Shown here: positions 8,701 to 15,977 of the stretch, piece after piece
How positions within the stretch are numbered: the first letter of the stretch is position 1
Layout: every line of letters begins with the position of its first letter
Assembly: GCA_029978325.1 (NCBI GenBank)
Contig: JAPOJR010000018.1
Coordinates: forward strand, 1 to 35,758
DNA: 35,758 nucleotides
Direction of reading: 5' to 3'
From: Alphaproteobacteria bacterium
GTDB lineage: Bacteria; Pseudomonadota; Alphaproteobacteria; Bin95
Notes under the pieces: model-generated
Databases searched by the model: none
What the model saw: only the letters and a program-made list of their open reading frames with translations
Told to the model about the DNA's origin: nothing
Position numbers and translations under genes: made by a program

Positions 8701-8718
8701 CAAAAGCCATGCTCGCAT
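5701..8718 (-). CDS. Secreted multiheme (six CxxCH) cytochrome c family protein
   Basis: The 1005-residue protein begins with a signal peptide (MRAWLLRAAVVLVCLG, cleavage near AIAAG). It carries six c-type heme motifs: CMNCH, CVGCH, CLGCH, CAACH, CGSCH and CGDCH at about residues 219, 338, 419, 483, 570 and 625. The first ~215 residues lack CxxCH and contain aromatic stretches (GQYYGTHQPVVIWY, GWYWGWFGW) that might form a separate ligand or P460-like domain; this is not certain. The final ~350 residues have no further heme motif and look beta-rich (KVGHKFPSGVGFRRAFIEF). The ATG at 8718 has AGGA 9 bases upstream; an ATG at 8727 abuts that site and is less likely. The gene is divergent from the molybdenum hydroxylase genes across 231 bases. 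It should be a periplasmic electron carrier or heme enzyme of unknown substrate. Confidence 0.88.
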   Translation of the reverse strand: MRAWLLRAAVVLVCLGGRYAIAAGDCPDLQPAALTPSNPALCAELRSVVGHPGALPLSQYEAKLEQFFGNFCHRDEAAGWKRDKRVRDTGPYTNIFTDGGWQGQYYGTHQPVVIWYSPDFYAWLKANRPAEGSGRKPADTPIPDGAMIVKEMLTAPAARCAKEDPLTLLPSSGAAFMVRDAKASHDGWYWGWFGWGADNIDWPPRPSNGLPYQGFGQYCMNCHASAESHLTFSALNNIQGESGEPLAFLSQDYALAPTPPTTHHREITLPKGPAPRLGEPLLAYNGAFTATFGKTVADPPTWDTVSKFPSASYDVVWVKKGKSDVAGLESQYITSDQCVGCHDAGGTGLQFDMTKPLPLTNVHGYQLENLSPYATWRSSPMGLAGRDPIFFAQLASEVQTFHPATKYNPTTPALVENTCLGCHGILGQRQFELDNVLAGGKPGDRGACGNFTRRMVAATPYPIGNPDARHADYGALARDGISCAACHHAVLDPKAVAEVQDQPQNTCVQARQDLLNPGLTGFARTFTGSFFVGPPDELYGPFPAPKPVPMQHALGITPQHDSGFASSELCGSCHTVHLPVLHRGKTIGHVYEQTTYPEWLFSAFRTDAKPATGLMYQAGSGPKSCGDCHMKTHGPDGKPFVSKIAGIQEHTNFPAAENALGAADIDLQPREGFARHTLAGLNVFLINMAQQFPDVFGIATIAPMLTSKGLPPLLRTEQAMLDQADREVAGIDVVKSGVKDGLLTATVAVNNKVGHKFPSGVGFRRAFIEFRVLDRLGRTLWASGRTNAAGVIVDGEGQPIAGELWWADDCSARLSPGKPQFQPHFQRVTQQDQAQIYQELTTSPAPVLDPQCGGDPVAGGDLTTSFLSICGVVKDNRLLPDGFLPLAERVKLAESIGANAQLAKEAGPHHVGDDPHYQPGSDRKGGDAFDYVVPLSDLAGEPVAVQATLHYQATPPFYLQDRFCTAKGPDRDRLYFLAGHLNLEGSAAEGWRLQVVSSGVRPIGE

Positions 8719-8949
8719 CGGACCCATTCCTTCACTGCTGCCCGGATCACGAGCATTCTGCGGCACTTCGGCTCGAAATGAAACCCGCAGGCCCGGTATG
8801 GCAATCAATCCCCGGTTTCTGCGCCATCAATGAACGGCGCTCCCCCAACCCCCTTGCGCCCGGGCCAAAATACGTGAAACTAACAGCGCTGAAATTCAGG
8901 CGTTACCGATCTGGACCGGCAACGCCCAACCAATCGAGAAAGGGAAGGC
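8719..8949. other. Divergent regulatory gap, cytochrome versus molybdenum hydroxylase
   Basis: The 231 bases separate two outward-reading transcription units and must hold both promoters. I see a good ribosome site for the plus-strand gene (AAAGGGAAGG just before 8950) but no convincing -35/-10 pair, palindrome or riboswitch. Confidence 0.5.
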
Positions 8950-9417
<468 letters not shown>

Positions 9418-9441
9418 CCCTTAACTCCGGAGACTGACATC

Positions 9442-11808
9442 ATGAATGATAGTGTAGCCGGCATCGGCGCCCGCGTGCTGCGGCGCGAAGATTTCCGTTT
9501 CATCAAGGGCCGCGGCAAGTATGTCGACGACATGGTGCTGCCGCGCCAGACCTATGCCGTGATCGTGCGCAGCCCGCATGCCCACGCCACCGTAAACAGC
9601 ATCGACAGCAGCGCCGCCGCCGCCATGCCCGGCGTTGTCCGCGTGTTGACGTCCAAGGACTTCGAGGCGTTTGGCGGCCTGCCGTGCGGCTGGCTGGTCA
9701 ACAACCAAAACGGCGACCCTATGGTCGAGCCGAAGCACCCGATCCTGGCCGAAGGCAAGGTCCGCCATGTCGGCGACCCGGTGGCCGTCGTCATCGCCAA
9801 CACCAAGGCCCAGGCGCGCGATGCAGCCGACGCAGTGGTGGTCGATTATTCGGAACTGCCCGCGGTCGTAAACATGCGCCAGGCGCTCAGCAACCCGCCG
9901 GCAGCGGTGCATGACGAGGCGCCGGGCAACCTCTGCTATGACTGGGCGCTGGGCGACAAGGAAACAGTCGACGCCGCTTTTGCGGGCGCGGCCCACGTCA
10001 CCCGCCTGGAATTCACCAACAACCGCCTGTCGCCGAACGCGATGGAGCCTCGCTGCGCCATCGGCGACTACGACCGCTCGAACGGCGATCATACGCTCTA
10101 CACCACCAGCCAGAATCCGCACGTCATCCGCCTGCTGATGGGTGCGTTCGTGCTGTCGATCCCAGAGCACAAGCTGCGGGTTTACGCGCCGGACGTCGGC
10201 GGCGGCTTTGGCTCGAAGATCTATCACTATGCCGAGGAAGCCATCGTCACCGTCGCCGCCAAGGTTATCGGCCGGCCGGTGAAATGGACCAGCGACCGGA
10301 CTGAGGCTTTCCTTTCGGACGCCCATGGCCGCGACCACGTCACGACGGCAGAGTTGGCGCTGGATGCGGACGGCAAATTCCTGGGTCTTCGCTGCGATAC
10401 GCTCGCCAACATGGGCGCCTATCTCTCGACGTTCGCGCCCTGCGTACCCACCTACCTGCACGCGACCCTGCTGGCCGGCCAGTACAAGACGCCGCTGATC
10501 TACTGCAACGTCAAGGCCGTGTTCACCAACACCGTGCCGGTGGATGCCTACCGCGGCGCCGGTCGCCCGGAGGCGACCTACCTGCTGGAGCGGGTGATCG
10601 ACAAGGCCGCGCGGGAAATGAAAATCGACCCGGCGGAAATCCGCCGCCGCAACTTCATCCAGCCGGACGAGTTCCCCTATCAGACCCCAGTGGCCCTGGT
10701 GTACGACACCGGCAACTATGAAGCGACGCTGTCCGCAGCGCTGGCCGCCAGCGACTATGCCGGCATCGCCGCCCGCAAGGCCGAGGCCAAGTCCCGCGGC
10801 AAGCTGCGTGGCATCGGCCTGTCCTGCTATATCGAGGCATGCGGCATTGCCCCCAGCGCTGTCGTTGGCTCGCTCGGTGCCCGCGCCGGTCTCTATGAGG
10901 CTGCAACCATCCGCGTGAACCCGACCGGCAGCATCTCGGTGCTGACCGGATCGCACAGCCATGGCCAGGGCCACGAGACGACGTTCGCACAAGTAGTCGC
11001 CGATCAACTCGGCCAACCCATCGAGAACATCGACATCGTCCACGGCGACACCGCCCGCATCCCCTTCGGCATGGGCACCTACGGCAGCCGCTCGATTGCG
11101 GTTGGCGGCGCTGCCATTGTCAAGGCGGTCGACAAGATCATTGCCAAGGGCAAGAAGATCGCGGCGCACCTGATGGAGGCTTCCGCCGACGACGTCGTCT
11201 TCGAGAACGGCCAGTTCAAGGTGGCCGGCACCGACAAGCAGATCGATTTCGGCTCGGTCGCGCTGACCGCATATGTGCCGCACAACTTCCCGCTGGAAGA
11301 ACTGGAGCCCGGCCTGGAAGAGACCGCGTTCTATGACCCGGCCAACTTTACCTTCCCCGCCGGCAGCTATGTCTGCGAGGTCGAGGTGGACCCGGAAACC
11401 GGCGTGGTTGAGGTGTGCTCGATGCATGCCTCCGACGACTTCGGCAACATCATCAACCCGATGATCGTCGAAGGCCAGGTGCATGGCGGCCTGGTGCAGG
11501 GCATCGGCCAGGCGCTGCTGGAGCAGGCGGTGTATGACGACAACGGCCAGCTGCTGACCGCGTCCTACAACGACTACACCATGCCGCGGGCCGACGACAT
11601 GCCGTCGTTCACCGTCGATCACCAGATCACCGCCTGCACGCACAACCCCTTGGGTGTGAAGGGCTGCGGCGAGGCCGGGGCCATCGGCTCGCCGCCGGCC
11701 GTAATCAACGCCATTGTCGACGCGCTGAGTGAACTGGGAGTCGAGCACGTGGAGATGCCGGCGACGCCGCGCAAAGTCTGGCGCGCCATCCAAGCGGCAA
11801 AGAAATAA
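9442..11808 (+). CDS. CoxL-like molybdopterin-binding large subunit, form II (AYRGAGR)
   Basis: The 788-residue protein is a full-length molybdenum hydroxylase large subunit. GGGFGSK at 253-259 binds the cofactor. The active-site loop reads AYRGAGR at 369-375, the signature of the so-called form II enzymes; form I aerobic CO dehydrogenase has AYRCSFR with a Cys that holds copper. [13 protein letters not shown] begins at 741 and places the catalytic Glu at 744. The enzyme should therefore hydroxylate an unknown carbon substrate or, at most, oxidise CO poorly. It follows the small subunit by 24 bases. No maturation genes (MoxR-, CoxD-, CoxE-like, or coxG) are visible in the window. The family is certain; the substrate is not. 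Confidence 0.95.
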   Translation: MNDSVAGIGARVLRREDFRFIKGRGKYVDDMVLPRQTYAVIVRSPHAHATVNSIDSSAAAAMPGVVRVLTSKDFEAFGGLPCGWLVNNQNGDPMVEPKHPILAEGKVRHVGDPVAVVIANTKAQARDAADAVVVDYSELPAVVNMRQALSNPPAAVHDEAPGNLCYDWALGDKETVDAAFAGAAHVTRLEFTNNRLSPNAMEPRCAIGDYDRSNGDHTLYTTSQNPHVIRLLMGAFVLSIPEHKLRVYAPDVGGGFGSKIYHYAEEAIVTVAAKVIGRPVKWTSDRTEAFLSDAHGRDHVTTAELALDADGKFLGLRCDTLANMGAYLSTFAPCVPTYLHATLLAGQYKTPLIYCNVKAVFTNTVPVDAYRGAGRPEATYLLERVIDKAAREMKIDPAEIRRRNFIQPDEFPYQTPVALVYDTGNYEATLSAALAASDYAGIAARKAEAKSRGKLRGIGLSCYIEACGIAPSAVVGSLGARAGLYEAATIRVNPTGSISVLTGSHSHGQGHETTFAQVVADQLGQPIENIDIVHGDTARIPFGMGTYGSRSIAVGGAAIVKAVDKIIAKGKKIAAHLMEASADDVVFENGQFKVAGTDKQIDFGSVALTAYVPHNFPLEELEPGLEETAFYDPANFTFPAGSYVCEVEVDPETGVVEVCSMHASDDFGNIINPMIVEGQVHGGLVQGIGQALLEQAVYDDNGQLLTASYNDYTMPRADDMPSFTVDHQITACTHNPLGVKGCGEAGAIGSPPAVINAIVDALSELGVEHVEMPATPRKVWRAIQAAKK

Positions 11809-11826
11809 CGGGAGGCTGGACCAATC

Positions 11827-12624
11827 ATGCAATCGTTCAACTACGCAAAGCCGGCCAGCCTGGCCGACGCCGCCGCAGCGCTCGCCAAGGCTGAGGACGG
11901 CACCCTGCTGGCAGGTGGCCAGACCCTGCTGCCAACGATGAAGGCCCGCCTCGCTGCACCCAGCGACCTGGTCGATCTCGCCGGCATCGCCGAACTGAAA
12001 GGCATCAGCGTCAGTGGCGGCACCGTCACTATCGGCGCCATGACCCGCCACGCGGATGTCGCAGGCTCTGCCGAAGTCAAAGGCGCCATCCCGGCGCTGG
12101 CGGCTCTGGCAGGCGGCATCGGCGACCAGGCGGTGCGCAACCGCGGCACCATCGGCGGGTCGGTCGCCAACAACGATCCGGCGGCGGACTACCCGGCGGC
12201 GGTGCTGGGCCTCGGCGCGACGGTAAGGACGAACAGCCGCTCCATTGCGGCGGATGACTTCTTTACCGGCCTGTTCGACACCGCGCTGAATGCAGGCGAG
12301 ATCGTGACCGCGGTCTCGTTCCCGGTTCCGCAGAAGGCAGCGTATGTCAAGTTCCCGAACCCGGCTTCGCGCTATGCCATGGTCGGCGTCTTTGTCGCCA
12401 AGACCGCAAGCGGCGTTCGCGTCGCCGTGACCGGCGCAGGCAATGGCGGCGTGTTCCGTGTGCCGGCGTATGAAGCGGCGCTCGCAGCCAATTTCAGCCC
12501 CAGCGCGATTGCCGACGGCGTCATTTCCGCTGCCGACATGAACAGCGATCTGCACGCCGATGCGGAATACCGCGCCCATCTGGTTGCGGTTATGGCGCGG
12601 CGGGCGGTGGCGGCTGCGGGGTAA
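11827..12624 (+). CDS. CoxM-like FAD-binding medium subunit
   Basis: The 265-residue protein is the flavin subunit of the same molybdenum hydroxylase. AGGQTLLP at 29-36 and TIGGSVANNDPAADYP from 108 are the two FAD-binding motifs of the family; a C-terminal CO-dehydrogenase flavoprotein domain follows. It receives electrons from the iron-sulfur subunit and passes them to the respiratory chain or NAD. GGGAGG lies shortly upstream of the ATG, 18 bases after the large-subunit stop. Length is a little short of the usual 270-290 residues but both FAD motifs are intact. Two hairpins follow the stop, so this should be the last gene of the operon. Confidence 0.95.
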   Translation: MQSFNYAKPASLADAAAALAKAEDGTLLAGGQTLLPTMKARLAAPSDLVDLAGIAELKGISVSGGTVTIGAMTRHADVAGSAEVKGAIPALAALAGGIGDQAVRNRGTIGGSVANNDPAADYPAAVLGLGATVRTNSRSIAADDFFTGLFDTALNAGEIVTAVSFPVPQKAAYVKFPNPASRYAMVGVFVAKTASGVRVAVTGAGNGGVFRVPAYEAALAANFSPSAIADGVISAADMNSDLHADAEYRAHLVAVMARRAVAAAG

Positions 12625-12645
12625 CGCGGCGCTTCGAAAGGCTTA

Positions 12646-12673
12646 GCCCGTCCAGGGCATCACCTGGACGGGC
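12646..12673 (+). other. Hairpin after the molybdenum hydroxylase operon
   Basis: GCCCGTCCAGG (12646-12656) and CCTGGACGGGC (12663-12673) pair perfectly over 11 bp around a 6-base loop. It lies 22 bases past the coxM-like stop and has no U-tract. It may protect the mRNA end or work with the terminator just downstream. Confidence 0.7.
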
Positions 12674-12688
12674 AGCCCCTGCGGACCA

Positions 12689-12720
12689 GATCCCGATCCG
12701 GCCGGATCGGGATCTTCTTT
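12689..12720 (+). terminator. Rho-independent terminator of the coxSLM-like operon
   Basis: GATCCCGATCC, a GGCC centre, and GGATCGGGATC (12689-12714) form a perfect palindromic stem, followed on the plus strand by TTCTTT. The opposite strand has no T-run after the stem, so it terminates plus-strand transcripts. The converging penicillin-binding protein gene ends at 12719, inside the T-run. Confidence 0.8.
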
Positions 12721-14740
12721 ACGGATCGTTTCGTTCGCTTGCGCTGTAGTCCTGGCGATTGCTGCCGCCGGTCATCTGGCCCCGCGGCGACGCTGGCGTC
12801 TGGCCGACGCGCTGTTGGGATGGATCCGCTGGCTGCGGTGCCGGCTGCGGCGGTCGCGGGATCGTCACCCCAGGCAGTGGACGGGCGTCAACTCCGGCCA
12901 GTGCCGCACGCATAAAAGCCGACCAGAGGCTTGCCGGCAGACCGCCCCCGGTCATGCCGTCCACCGGTGAATTGTCGTCATTCCCGGTCCAAATACTCGT
13001 AACCAAATCCGATGTATACCCAACGAACCAGGCGTCACGATAACTCTGGGTCGTACCGGTTTTACCCGCTGCCGGCCGGTCAATAGCCGCTGCCCGACCG
13101 GTCCCGTCGCTGATCACCGCCGCCAGCATTCGTCCGGCCTCGCCAACAACGCCGGGCGCCAATACCCGCGGTTGCGGTGTCGCGCTCAGGCTGGAGGGTT
13201 GGAACAAGACATTCCCTTCCCGGTCGCGAATTTCGACGATGCCGTAGGGGCGCACCAAGACGCCGCCGTTCGCCAACGCAGCATAGGCCGCGGTCAATTC
13301 GACGAGTTCGACGCCACTTGTGCCCAACACAAGACTGGGCTGCTCCGTCAGCGGACTGGAGATACCTAGCCTGCGCGCCATCTCGCGCACGCGCTCATAG
13401 CCGATCTGGTCGGCCAACCGGACCGTGACGCTATTCAGCGATTTGGCCGTCGCCGTCTCGAGGGTCACGTCGCCGTAGTACCGGCCATTGTAATTGCTTG
13501 GCCGATACGTCCCGGCATGGATCGGCGCGTCAGTCATATGGGTATCGGCTTGGAACCCCGCCTCTAGCGCGGCCAGCAATGTAAAGATTTTGAACACCGA
13601 ACCCGGCTGGCGGCGGGCCTGCGTCGCCCGGTTAAACTGGCTTTCCAGATAGTCCCGCCCTCCCACCATCGCCCGAATGGCTCCATCCGGGCTCATCGCC
13701 AACAGCGCAGCCTGTTCCGGCCAGGCCTTAGCCGCTGTCGGCCGCAGGGTCAGGTTAATATTGATCAGGGCGTCTGCGTTGTCCTGCATGGCCCGGTCTA
13801 GAGTGGTACGGATTAGCAGGTCTCGATCGATCGTGTTAAGGTAGCCCCGCGCCTGCTCCAGCACCCAGTCGATAAAATAGCGGCCGCCAATCGCATGGCC
13901 GCTAGCTTTCGGACGGATCGGCTCTGCCGTCAGAACAGCCTGCCGATGCTCCGACTCCGTCAGGGCTCCGGACTGCACCATCGCATCAAGCACCAGGATA
14001 GCGCGGTTCTCCGCAGCATCGCTGTCGGTCAGCGGGGAAAGTTGCGACGGCGCCTTGACCAATCCAGCCAAAACAGCCGCTTGCCACACGCTGACGTCAC
14101 GGGCGCCCTTGCCGAAATACCGTCGCGCCGCTGCATCGACGCCATAGGCGCCAGCCCCGAAATAAGCGCGGTTCAGGTAGGTCTCCAAAATTTCGACCTT
14201 GCTGAACCGGTACTCAAGCCACAGCGCTAACAAAGTCTCCTGAATCTTGCGGCGAAGCGAGCGCTGGTGTGTCAGAAAGAGGTTTTTCGCTACCTGTTGG
14301 GTTATTGTGCTGCCGCCCTGCCGCACTTTGCCGGCAGCCAAATTGACATACACGGCGCGCGCGATCCCCAGCAGGTCGACGCCCCAATGATCGTAGAACC
14401 GCCGGTCCTCGATAGCTACAACCGCATTTGGCAAATAGGCCGGCACTTCGGACAGGCGAATTGGCTCGCCATAAAGGTCACCGACCGCGGCAAGGAAACT
14501 GCCGTCCCGGGCCTCAATCGTCAGGCTGGGCGCCCGCGGCAAACGAGTCGCCTCTTCGACTGGCGGCAGGTCATAGGCAAACCACGTCAATACCAACAAG
14601 CCGAGCGCCGTGGCCCAAAGTCCCGAAACGACGCACCAGCGTAACAGCCAGCGAAAAAACCTAAGTATTGGGCGGCGCCGTGGCGGCGGCCTGCCGTCCG
14701 GCATTTCAATCGTCGGAGATGGCCGGCGTTTGCGGTTCAC
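12719..14740 (-). CDS. Class A penicillin-binding protein (PBP1A-like transglycosylase/transpeptidase)
   Basis: This 673-residue inner-membrane enzyme polymerises and cross-links peptidoglycan. A basic, Pro/Arg-rich cytoplasmic tail is followed by a membrane anchor at about 33-55. The transglycosylase domain has EDRRFYDHWG at 111-120 (catalytic Glu111) and QGGSTITQQ at 141-149. The transpeptidase domain has SVFK at 381-384 (acylated Ser381), SLN at 434-436 and KTGT at 560-563. A Pro/Gln-rich tail ends the protein. The start is a GTG that overlaps the gapR stop as GTGA, so translation is probably coupled. It lacks the long extra domain of typical gammaproteobacterial PBP1A. Confidence 0.94.
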   Translation of the reverse strand: MNRKRRPSPTIEMPDGRPPPRRRPILRFFRWLLRWCVVSGLWATALGLLVLTWFAYDLPPVEEATRLPRAPSLTIEARDGSFLAAVGDLYGEPIRLSEVPAYLPNAVVAIEDRRFYDHWGVDLLGIARAVYVNLAAGKVRQGGSTITQQVAKNLFLTHQRSLRRKIQETLLALWLEYRFSKVEILETYLNRAYFGAGAYGVDAAARRYFGKGARDVSVWQAAVLAGLVKAPSQLSPLTDSDAAENRAILVLDAMVQSGALTESEHRQAVLTAEPIRPKASGHAIGGRYFIDWVLEQARGYLNTIDRDLLIRTTLDRAMQDNADALININLTLRPTAAKAWPEQAALLAMSPDGAIRAMVGGRDYLESQFNRATQARRQPGSVFKIFTLLAALEAGFQADTHMTDAPIHAGTYRPSNYNGRYYGDVTLETATAKSLNSVTVRLADQIGYERVREMARRLGISSPLTEQPSLVLGTSGVELVELTAAYAALANGGVLVRPYGIVEIRDREGNVLFQPSSLSATPQPRVLAPGVVGEAGRMLAAVISDGTGRAAAIDRPAAGKTGTTQSYRDAWFVGYTSDLVTSIWTGNDDNSPVDGMTGGGLPASLWSAFMRAALAGVDARPLPGVTIPRPPQPAPQPADPSQQRVGQTPASPRGQMTGGSNRQDYSASERNDP

Positions 14741-15012
14741 GCAGCCGGTTCGTTGGACGTGAAGTCTGGCGCCATCCCCAACGCTCTCAGATAGAGGTCC
14801 AACAGACTTTCTTGTTCGGCCCTATCCTGGGCATCCATTTTGCGCAGTTTCAGAACCTGCCGCATCACCTTCGTGTCGAATCCATTGGCCTTAGCCTCGG
14901 CAAACACTTCGCGGATGGTCACTGCGATCTCGGCCTTCTCTTCCTCAAGCCGCTCGATCCGCTCCACATAGCTGCGGAGCTGCTCAGCGGTAATTCCGCC
15001 CACATCGGTCAT
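14737..15012 (-). CDS. gapR: GapR / DUF2312 nucleoid-associated protein
   Basis: The 91-residue, highly charged helical protein matches the DUF2312/UPF0335 family: GGITAEQLRSYVERIERLEEEK at the N-terminus, then AKANGFDTKVMRQVLKLRKMD at about 45-65. In Caulobacter, GapR wraps overtwisted DNA as a helical multimer and helps replication and chromosome handling. The family is nearly restricted to Alphaproteobacteria. The ATG at 15012 has AAAGG 8 bases upstream. The stop overlaps the GTG start of the penicillin-binding protein gene. The identity is clear from the sequence; the role here is transferred from the Caulobacter protein. Confidence 0.93.
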   Translation of the reverse strand: MTDVGGITAEQLRSYVERIERLEEEKAEIAVTIREVFAEAKANGFDTKVMRQVLKLRKMDAQDRAEQESLLDLYLRALGMAPDFTSNEPAA

Positions 15013-15095
15013 ACTGTCTGCCTTTGCCTCGAACTGTTATGGAAAGGCGGCGGAGCATAGTGCAGGACCGGGCCCGACGCCACACCCGGTACGCC

Positions 15096-15968
15096 TCAGG
15101 CGCCGACGATCCAGCCTTCTTGCATGGTTACGCAAAGGCGTTGATCGCCGTTGAGGCCGGCCGGCGCCGCTAGCATCCCGGCGATTCGCCCCGTCAGGCA
15201 GGCGTCGTGCACGGCGACGAGTGTTGCGGCAACCTGGGCCGCATCGCGGATTTCATATTTCGCGACCCGCGGGTCGGCTCGCAAATCGGGGTAGAACAGG
15301 TTGGGCCAAATCTCCGCGATCGTCACCTCCGGCAATCCCGCCTCCCACGCAGTTTCAAACGGCCACAACCGCGCATTGGCCATTTCCGGGCGCGCAAGCA
15401 GCCGCCCGATCGCACTCATGCCCATCAGCACTTGGCTGCCGACGGAGGCAGGATAGGCAAGCTTCCAGACGGATTGAATGCCGATGCCCTTCAACCCATC
15501 TTCGACCATTCTGAATTCCGGAATATGCGCCGGCCAGGGCCTTGGCTTGTAAGGCGAGAGACCGGCGACGGACAGCGATGCCGGACAGCCCCAGAACGGC
15601 CCTTCGCCCTTTGGATTCACCACCCGGTTCAACGCAGCAGCCGCGGCGAAGCGGTTGTTGCGGCCGCGGTCATCATCTGCAATTCGCGACATCAGAAATT
15701 CGCAGAGCGCCCGGCCACCTGGCAGTCCGCTTCCGCTGGGATACCCAAACGGAAAATCGAAACCGATTAATGTTTGTCCAGGCGCGTCGCCGATCCATGC
15801 CGCGATTTGCGCCAGAGCGGCAGTCCGGGTCCGGCAATAGACCAGGACGGGTTCCGTTGCCGTCAGGTCAAGGCGCCCGACCCAGCAGCGGTCCTTGGCC
15901 GGCCGGACCGGGCCTGGGCCATTGGCGGCGGACCAGTCGGCCATGATTAGGCGCTGAATTTCGACCAC
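15096..15968 (-). CDS. Conserved hypothetical protein, RNase-H-like/DUF429-type fold
   Basis: The 290-residue soluble protein has the outline of a ribonuclease-H-like fold: an N-terminal Asp strand (MADWSAA at about 9-15), a second strand LIGFDFPFGYP near 66-76 with another acidic residue, and later YEIRDAAQVAAT where a third acidic residue could sit. This resembles DUF429 proteins, which are predicted nucleases without known substrate. I do not recognise a named family member. The likely start is GTG at 15968, because GAGG lies 7 bases ahead and overlaps the glnD stop codon. An ATG at 15944 also fits the fold start but has no ribosome site. Only 9 bases separate it from glnD, so they are probably co-translated. 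Function unknown. Confidence 0.75.
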   Translation of the reverse strand: MVEIQRLIMADWSAANGPGPVRPAKDRCWVGRLDLTATEPVLVYCRTRTAALAQIAAWIGDAPGQTLIGFDFPFGYPSGSGLPGGRALCEFLMSRIADDDRGRNNRFAAAAALNRVVNPKGEGPFWGCPASLSVAGLSPYKPRPWPAHIPEFRMVEDGLKGIGIQSVWKLAYPASVGSQVLMGMSAIGRLLARPEMANARLWPFETAWEAGLPEVTIAEIWPNLFYPDLRADPRVAKYEIRDAAQVAATLVAVHDACLTGRIAGMLAAPAGLNGDQRLCVTMQEGWIVGA

Positions 15969-15977
15969 CTACCGGCC

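Noticed and set aside
9442..11808. Form I aerobic CO dehydrogenase (copper-molybdenum)
   Set aside because: The active-site loop is AYRGAGR, without the Cys of AYRCSFR that holds copper; gene order and missing accessory genes also differ.
9421..12579. Open frame of 1052 codons on the minus strand opposite the molybdenum hydroxylase genes
   Set aside because: It is the antisense of clear coxL/coxM-like genes, its peptide is low-complexity and rich in Gly, Arg, Val and His, and it spans two genes. GC-rich codon use leaves this frame free of stops by chance.
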